A stretch of 15,122 bases of DNA from Bacteroidales bacterium. GTDB taxonomy: Bacteria > Bacteroidota > Bacteroidia > Bacteroidales > Lentimicrobiaceae. Under the pieces are notes generated by a model, which saw only the letters and a list, made by a program, of their open reading frames with translations, searched no databases and was not told the origin of the DNA. This document shows, in pieces, positions 1 through 8,400 of this stretch. Position 1 is the first letter of the stretch, and every line of letters begins with the position of its first letter. Both the position numbers and the translations under genes were made by a program. The stretch lies in NCBI GenBank assembly GCA_016705005.1, contig JADIZB010000036.1, positions 1-15,122 of the forward strand, given 5' to 3'.

Positions 1-2400
1 AATCCTGTTTATACACCTAGTCAGAATGACATTGACGACGGAATTGTGCATCTGAACATGACCATTACCAGTGCATCACCCTGTTTAAATGTTACAGACC
101 AGATGACTCTGTTCATCAGCAGGAATGTTGTAGTGAATGCAGGACCTAATGCGAGCATTTGCGAAGGAGCATCATATATACTAGAAAATGCATCTGCTCA
201 ATATGCAGCTGGATTGCTCTGGACCACCAGCGGAACCGGCACCTTTGATGATGCCACCATCCTTTCAGCAGAGTACACCCCTTCAGTAGCTGATATCGCA
301 GCAGGTACTGTAGTACTTACACTCACAGGAACCCCATCATCACCATGTCTGCCCGGATCAAATTCTATGGTGCTTACCATTGATCGTCAGGCTATTGCCG
401 ATGCCGGACCTGATGCAACCATTTGCGGAGCAACACCATACCATTTGTCTGGTGCCAGTGCTCTGAACCAAACTTCTGTGGTGTGGTCAACTTCCGGCAC
501 AGGTACATTCAACAGCCCATTTAGTGTGAATCCGGTGTACACTCCAAGTCAGAACGACATCGACGACGGATCTGTTACCCTGATCATGACCACCCTGTCA
601 GCAGGAGTATGTGGGATTGATACCGACGAAATGGTTCTCACGATTTTAGCTCCGGTAACTGTAAATGCTGGTATTGATGCTCTGATATGCGAAGGATCGG
701 ATTACCAGATAACCACAGCTTCAGAAATTAACACCATAGGTATACTTTGGACAACAGATGGTACTGGTTCTTTTGATGATGCCAGTATTATCAATCCGAT
801 TTACACTCCTGGTGCTGATGATATAGTATCAGGAACGGTAACCCTTACACTTACAGGTATTGCAAATGCACCCTGTACGGATGTTACTGACCAGATGGTT
901 CTTAGCATAAGCAGACAGACCATAGTTTCGGCAGGAGTTGATGCCACCATCTGTGAAGGATCATCCTATGAGCTTACCAGTGCAACAGCAATTTATCATC
1001 AGTCAATACTTTGGACAAGCAGTGGTTCTGGTTTCTTCAGCAATGCCGGTGCAATAAATCCGATCTATACTCCAAGTTTATCCGATATTATCAATGGATC
1101 TGTAATTCTTACCGTAACCGGAAACTCGGATTCACCATGTACTTCGGATCAGGATCAGATGCTGCTTACCATCAGCCGACAGGCATACGTAAACGCAGGC
1201 CCCGATGCCGCTACATGCGGAACAGATCCTTATACCATTACAGAAGCAACAGCAGGAAATCACACCAGCTTACTCTGGACAACTTCAGGAACCGGTACTT
1301 TTGATGATGCTACTTTATTGAACCCGGTATATACGCCTGGAGTAGGTGATCTGGCATTAGGTTTTGTGACTCTTACATTAACAGCACAGTCTGATGCGCC
1401 TTGTGTATCATCGACCGATAGCATGGCTCTTAATGTGCTTATTGCAGCAGCAGCAGATGCTGGCGATGACGCAACAATATGTCAGGGTACTTCATATACC
1501 CTAAGTACTGCAGTTGTTACAAATGCTGTAAGTGTACTATGGACAACCAGTGGTACAGGATTCTTTGCAGATCCCACGGTTGTAAATGCAACTTATGTGC
1601 CCAGTGCATCCGATGTACTTGACGGAATAGTAGTTCTTACTTTGAATGCCTCATCTGCCGCTACATGTACCGGAGATTCGGATTCAATGACTCTTACCAT
1701 CAACGCCCAGGCAACTGTGAATACCGGAGCCGATGCCACCATCTGTGAAACCGGTACCTATACCTTAAGCGGAGCAACACAAACCAATGCCACCAGCCTT
1801 GCCTGGACCACCAGCGGAGACGGATCATTCAGCAGCACAACCGTTCTGAACCCGATCTATACACCTGGCGCCAATGACCTGATCGCAGGAACAGTTACCC
1901 TGACCCTGACGGCCCAGTCAGCCGCCCCATGTGTTGAAGCCAGTGATGCAATGACACTTACCATCAGCGAGCAGGCCACCGCCAATGCAGGAATAGATGC
2001 CACCATCTGTGAAGGCTCAGCCTATACAATGATAGCTACTGCCACCAATGCCGCATCCATCACCTGGAGCAGCAACGGAACAGGCACTTTTGCTGATGCC
2101 ACGATCGAAGATGCTGTTTACACACCAAGTGCAGCTGACAGACTCAATGGTTCGGTCACCCTGACCATGACAGTAACCTCTGCTTCCCCATGTATCAATG
2201 CTGTCGACCAGATGGTACTGAGCATCAATCCTCAGGCTACAGTCAGTGCAGGAGCCGATGCCACCATCTGTGAAACAGGAACCTATACCTTAAGTGGTGC
2301 AACAGAATCCAATGCCACCAGCCTTGCCTGGACCACTAGCGGTGACGGATCCTTCAGCAGCACAACCGTTCTGAACCCGATCTATACCTCCTGGCAATGA
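1..2400 (+). CDS. Adhesin fragment 1: diverged units 0-6 and first near-identical units 7-9
   Basis: This is the first uninterrupted reading segment of the adhesin, open from base 1 and ending at an out-of-frame TGA at 2398-2400. It holds a partial unit, six diverged units (starting at about 127) and the first three units of the near-identical tract (from 1711). Each unit begins with a motif like NAGADATICEG, has LWTTSGTGTF in the middle and YTPSQNDI later, and ends near DQMVLSISRQ. The terminal residues after 2387 are a frameshift artefact: related copies show the true continuation into TPGANDL. There is no start codon to assign, and the first ATG (46) is internal. Confidence 0.85.
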   Translation, partial: NPVYTPSQNDIDDGIVHLNMTITSASPCLNVTDQMTLFISRNVVVNAGPNASICEGASYILENASAQYAAGLLWTTSGTGTFDDATILSAEYTPSVADIAAGTVVLTLTGTPSSPCLPGSNSMVLTIDRQAIADAGPDATICGATPYHLSGASALNQTSVVWSTSGTGTFNSPFSVNPVYTPSQNDIDDGSVTLIMTTLSAGVCGIDTDEMVLTILAPVTVNAGIDALICEGSDYQITTASEINTIGILWTTDGTGSFDDASIINPIYTPGADDIVSGTVTLTLTGIANAPCTDVTDQMVLSISRQTIVSAGVDATICEGSSYELTSATAIYHQSILWTSSGSGFFSNAGAINPIYTPSLSDIINGSVILTVTGNSDSPCTSDQDQMLLTISRQAYVNAGPDAATCGTDPYTITEATAGNHTSLLWTTSGTGTFDDATLLNPVYTPGVGDLALGFVTLTLTAQSDAPCVSSTDSMALNVLIAAAADAGDDATICQGTSYTLSTAVVTNAVSVLWTTSGTGFFADPTVVNATYVPSASDVLDGIVVLTLNASSAATCTGDSDSMTLTINAQATVNTGADATICETGTYTLSGATQTNATSLAWTTSGDGSFSSTTVLNPIYTPGANDLIAGTVTLTLTAQSAAPCVEASDAMTLTISEQATANAGIDATICEGSAYTMIATATNAASITWSSNGTGTFADATIEDAVYTPSAADRLNGSVTLTMTVTSASPCINAVDQMVLSINPQATVSAGADATICETGTYTLSGATESNATSLAWTTSGDGSFSSTTVLNPIYTSWQ

Positions 2401-5400
2401 CCTGATCGCAGGAACAGTCACCCTGACCCTGACGGCCCAGTCAGCCGCCCCATGTGTTGAAGCCAGTGATGCAATGACACTCACCATCAGCGAGCAGGCC
2501 ACCGCCAATGCAGGTGTAGATGCAACCATCTGTGAAGGCTCAACCTACACGATGATAGCTACAGCTACCAATGCCGCTTCCATCACCTGGAGCAGCAATG
2601 GAACAGGCACTTTTGCCGATGCCACGATCGAAGATGCTGTTTACACACCAAGTGCAGCTGACAGACTCAATGGTTCGGTCACCCTGACCATGACGGTAAC
2701 CTCTGCTTCACCATGTATCAATGCTGTCGATCAGATGGTACTGAGCATCAACCCGCAGGCTACAGTCAATGCAGGCGCGGATGCCACCATCTGTGAAACC
2801 GGTACCTATACCTTAGCGGAGCTACACAAAGCAATGCAACCAGCCTTGCCTGGACTACCAGTGGAGACGGATCATTCAGCAGCACAACAGTTCTGAACCC
2901 GATCTATACACCTGGCGCCAATGACCTGATCGCAGGAACAGTCACCCTGACCCTGACGGCCCAGTCAGCCGCCCCATGTGTTGAAGCCAGTGACGCTATG
3001 GTTCTCACCATCAGCGAGCAGGCTACTGCCAATGCAGGAGTTGATGCAACGATCTGTGAAGGCTCAACCTACACAATGATAGCTACTGCCACCAATGCCG
3101 CATCCATCACCTGGAGCAGCAACGGAACAGGCACCTTTGCCGATGCCACGATCGAAGATGCAGTCTATACACCAAGTGCAGCTGACAGACTCAATGGTTC
3201 GGTAACCCTGACCATGACGGTAACCTCCGCTTCACCATGTATCAATGCTGTCGACCAGATGGTACTGAGCATCAATCCTCAGGCTACAGTCAGTGCAGGA
3301 GCCGATGCCACCATCTGTGAAACCGGTACCTATACTCTTAGCGGAGCAACATCAACCAATGCAACCAGCCTTGCCTGGACCACCAGCGGAGACGGATCAT
3401 TCAGCAGCACAAACCGTCCTGAACCCGATCTATACTCCTGGCGCAAATGATATCGCAGCAGGAACAGTCACCCTGACCCTGACGGCCCAGTCAGCCGCCC
3501 CATGTGTTGAAGCCAGTGACGCTATGGTACTCACCATCAGCGAGCAGGCCACCGCCAATGCAGGTACTGATGCAACGATCTGTGAAGGCTCAACCTACAC
3601 CATGATAGCTACTGCCACCAATGCCGCATCCATCACCTGGAGCAGCAATGGAACAGGAACTTTTGCCGATGCCACGATCGAAGATGCCGTCTACACCCCA
3701 AGTGCAGCCGATATCCTCAATGGTTCGGTAACCCTGACCATGACAGTAACCTCAGCTTCACCATGTATCAATGCTACCGATCAGATGGTACTGAGCATCA
3801 ATCCTCAGGCAACAGTCAGCGCAGGCGCCGATGCCACGATCTGTGAAACCGGTACCTATACCTTAATTGGTGCAACCGAAAGCAATGCCACCAGCCTTGC
3901 CTGGACCACCAGTGGAGACGGATCATTCAGCAGCACAACCGTTCTGAACCCGATCTATACTCCTGGAGCCAATGACCTGACCGCAGGAACAGTCACCCTG
4001 ACCCTGACGGCCCAGTCAGCCGCCCCATGTGTTGAAGCCAGTGACGCTATGGTTCTCACCATCAGCGAGCAGGCCACCGCCAATGCAGGAGTAGATGCAA
4101 CGATCTGTGAAGGCTCAACCTACACCATGATAGCTACTGCCACCAATGCCGCTTCCATCACCTGGAGCAGCAACGGAACAGGAACCTTTGCTGATGCCAC
4201 GATCGAAGATGCAGTCTACACCCCAAGTGCAGCTGACAGACTCAATGGTTCGGTAACCCTGACCATGACGGTAACCTCTGCATCCCCATGTATCAATGCT
4301 ATTGATCAGATGGTACTGAGCATTAATCCTCAGGCTACAGTCAGTGCAGGAGCCGATGCCACCATCTGTGAAACCGGTACCTATACCTTAAGCGGAGCAA
4401 CACAAAGCAATGCCACCAGCCTTGCCTGGACCACCAGCGGAGACGGATCCTTCAGCAGCACAACCGTTCTGAACCCGATCTATACACCTGGAGCCAATGA
4501 TCTGATCGCAGGAACAGTCACCCTGACCCTGACGGCCCAGTCAGCCGCCCCATGTGTTGAAGCCAGTGATGCTATGGTTCTCACCATCAGCGAGCAGGCC
4601 TCGGCCAATGCAGGAGTTGATGCAACCATCTGTGAAGGCTCAACCTACACCATGATAGCTACTGCCACCAATGCCGCATCCATTACCTGGAGCAGCAATG
4701 GAACAGGAACATTTGCCGATGCCACGATCGAAGATGCAGTCTATACACCAAGTGCAGCCGATATTCTCAATGGCTCAGTAACCCTGACCATGACGGTAAC
4801 CTCTGCATCACCATGTATCAATGCTGTCGATCAGATGGTACTGAGCATCAATCCTCAGGCTACAGTCAGTGCAGGAGCCGATGCCACCATCTGTGAAACA
4901 GGCACCTATACCTTAAGCGGCGCAACTTCAACCAATGCTACCAGCCTTGCCTGGACCACCAGCGGAGACGGATCATTCAGCAGCACAACCGTTCTGAACC
5001 CGATCTATACTCCTGGAGCAAATGACCTGACCGCAGGAACAGTCACCCTGACCCTGACAGCCCAGTCAGCCGCTCCATGTGTTGAAGCCAGTGACGCTAT
5101 GGTACTTACCATCAGTGAACAGTCTACTGCTAATGCAGGTGTTGATGCAACGATCTGTGAAGGCTCAACCTATACAATGATAGCTACTGCCACCAATGCC
5201 GCATCCATCACCTGGAGCAGCAACGGTACGGGAACGTTTGCCGATGCCACGATCGAAGATGCAGTCTACACCCCAAGTGCAGCTGACAGACTCAATGGTT
5301 CGGTAACCCTGACCATGACGGTAACCTCTGCTTCCCATGTATCAATGCTGTCGATCAGATTGTACTGAGCATTAATCCTCAGGCTACAGTCAGTGCAGGA

Positions 5401-8400
5401 ACGGATGCCACTATCTGTGAAACCGGCACCTATACTCTCAGCGGAGCCACATCAACCAATGCAACCAGCCTTGCCTGGACTACCAGGGAGACGGATCCTT
5501 CAGCAGCACAACCATCCTGAACCCGATCTATACTCCTGGTGCCAATGACCTGATCGCAGGAACAGTTACCCTGACCCTGACAGCCCAGTCAGCCGCCCCA
5601 TGTGTTGAAGCCAGTGATGCTATGGTTCTCACCATCAGTGAACAGGCCACCGCCAATGCAGGAGTTGATGCAACCATCTGTGAAGGCTCAACCTATACGA
5701 TGATTGCTACTGCTACCAATGCCGCATCCATCACCTGGAGCAGCAACGGAACAGGAACCTTTGCCGATGCCACGATCGAAGATGCTGTTTACACACCAAG
5801 TGCAGCTGATATCCTTAATGGATCAGTAACCCTGACCATGACGGTAACCTCTGCATCACCATGTATCAATGCTGTTGATCAGATGGTACTGAGCATCAAC
5901 CCGCAGGCTACAGTCAGTGCAGGAGCAGATGCCACCATCTGTGAAACAGGAACCTATACCTTAAGTGCAGCAACAGCAACCAATGCCACCAGCTTACTCT
6001 GGACTTCAACATGTTGATGCAACGATCTGTGAAGGCTCAACCTACACCATGATAGCTACTGCCACCAATGCCGCATCCATCACCTGGAGCAGCAACGGAA
6101 CAGGCACTTTTGCTGATGCCACGATCGAAGATGCAGTCTACACCCCAAGTGCAGCCGATATCCTCAATGGATCAGTCACCCTGACCATGACGGTAACCTC
6201 TGCTTCGCCATGTATCAATGCAACCGATCAGATGGTACTGAGCATCAATCCTCAGGCTACAGTCAGTGCAGGAGCAGATGCCACCATTTGTGAGACCGGT
6301 ACTTATACTCTTAGCGGAGCTACACAAAGCAATGCCACCAGCCTTGCCTGGACCACCAGCGGAGACGGATCATTCAGCAGCACAACCGTTCTGAACCCGA
6401 TCTATACACCTGGTGCCAATGACCTGATCGCAGGAACAGTTACCCTGACCCTGACAGCCCAGTCAGCCGCCCCATGTGTTGAAGCCAGCGATGCTATGGT
6501 TCTTACCATCAGCGAGCAGGCCACCGCCAATGCAGGTGTTGATGCCACGATCTGTGAAGGCTCAACCTACACCATGATAGCCACAGCTACCAACGCAGCA
6601 GGAATCCTATGGACAACAAGCGGCACAGGAACATTCAATGATGCCACCATTGAGGATGCTGTTTATACACCAAGCCAGAATGATATCGACGATGGATCAG
6701 TTATCCTGACCATGACAGTTATCTCTGCCTCACCATGTAATAACGCTGTTGACCAGATGATACTTGGTATCAGCAGGCAGGCAGTGGTGTACGCCGGTAT
6801 AGATGCAACGATCTGTGAAGGTTCAACATATGAACTTACCGGTGCTACCACATCCAATGCAACAAGTCTGCTCTGGACTACCAGCGGAGACGGATCGTTC
6901 AGCAGCACAACAGCCCTCAATCCGGTCTATACTCCTGGTTTTGCAGATATTGCAACCGGATCAGTGGCACTTACCTTAACATCATTGTCAGCTGTTCCTT
7001 GCGGTATTGCTTCTGACAATATGGTACTTACCATCAGTGAACAGGCCATAGCTTTTGCCGGCAACGATGCCACCATCTGTGAAGGTTCTGCTTATATCCT
7101 GTCGGATGCAACAGCAACCAATGCTGCCAGTATTTACTGGACCACCAGTGGTACCGGATCATTCAACAATCCAACATTGGAGAATCCGGTCTACACACCA
7201 AGTCAGAACGACATTCTTGATGGTTTTGTAAACTTATCCATGACTGTTAATTCTGATCCTCCGTGTGGTGGTGATAATGATTTGATGGTTCTCCAGCATT
7301 TCCCGCACAGCCAATGTGTATGCAGGAGCCAATGCAACCATATGTGAGGGCTCAGACATTACACTGAGCGGTGCAACGGCAGTCAATGCTACCAGTATCG
7401 TCTGGACAACCAGCGGAGACGGTAGTTTCAACAATGCAGGTATCATCCACCCGGTTTACACTCCAGGCATCGCGGATATTACAAGTGGGTCAGTTACCCT
7501 TACACTAACCGGTCAGTCACTTGCTCCATGCGGACCCGACAGCGATGCCATGGTTCTGACCATCTCACATCAGTCAACTGCTTATGCCGGAGAAGATGCA
7601 ATCATTTGCGAAGGTTCAACCTATACAATATCGGATGCAGCTGCAACCAATGCTGCCTCTGTACTCTGGACAACAACCGGAACCGGTGTATTCAACAACC
7701 CAACTTCGGTGAATCCAATCTATATCCCGAGCCAGAATGATATCCTTGATGGATTTGTAACTCTGACTATGTATGCAAACGCTGCATCTCCCTGTCCGAC
7801 AGCTAGCGATGAAATGGTATTAAACATTTCGCGCAGGGCTGTGGTATATGCCGGTGCAGATGCAACCATTTGTGAAGGATCAGTGTTCCAGCTTACAGGA
7901 GCTACCCAATCCTTTGCAACAGGTATACTATGGACAACCACGGGCACTGGTACATTTGATGATCCTGCCAGCCTGAATCCGGTTTATACTCCGGGTGTCG
8001 AGGATATTTCATCAGGTTCTGTAACACTTACCATTACCGGTGAATCAACATCCCCCTGCAGTGCTTCTTCGGATGCCATGATTCTGAACATTTCACGCCA
8101 GGCCATCGCCAATGCAGGCCCGGATGAAACCATCTGTGGAGCCTCAACCATATCGCTGACCGGAGCCTCAGCCCTGAATCAGATTTCAGTTTTCTGGACA
8201 ACCACAGGAACAGGTACATTCAGCAGTCAGTATATGATTAACCCGGTCTATACACCAAGTGAAAACGATATCCTTGACGGATCCGTTATCCTGACGATGA
8301 CAGCTTACTCCGCAGGACCATGTAACAGCGCAAGCGATGATATGATTCTGACGATAGAAGCACCGGTGAATGTTAATGCCGGAGTTGATGCCGCTATCTG

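Larger units (their letters stand above)
1711..6600 (+). repeat. Near-identical 525-nt A/B direct repeat tract (about 9.3 dimers)
   Basis: Starts of the A unit (marker gctacagtcagtgcagga or close variants) fall at 1711, 2236, 2759, 3283, 3809, 4334, 4859, 5383, 5907 and 6256. The undisturbed spacing is 525 nt (175 codons, 88+87). Deviations (523, 524, 526, 524, 524, 349) match the frame breaks exactly. Copies differ by scattered single bases. Variant positions include ADRLNG versus ADILNG in B units and GATQS, GATES or GATST in A units. High DNA identity means recent expansion or ongoing gene conversion. Confidence 0.9.

Noticed and set aside
1711..6600. Regular direct repeats resembling a CRISPR array
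   Set aside because: The period is 525 nt, the whole period is conserved with no unique spacers, and it translates continuously into Ig-like protein repeats.
2387..7294. Programmed ribosomal frameshifting or phase-variable switching at the adhesin breaks
   Set aside because: The breaks are at unrelated sites, in both directions, with no long simple-sequence tract and no shared slippery motif; the same sites in sister repeats are intact.
6663..7947. Several reverse-strand frames of 70-85 codons over the adhesin
   Set aside because: They recur at the same place in each repeat unit because the forward repeat is conserved, so they are repeat shadows.
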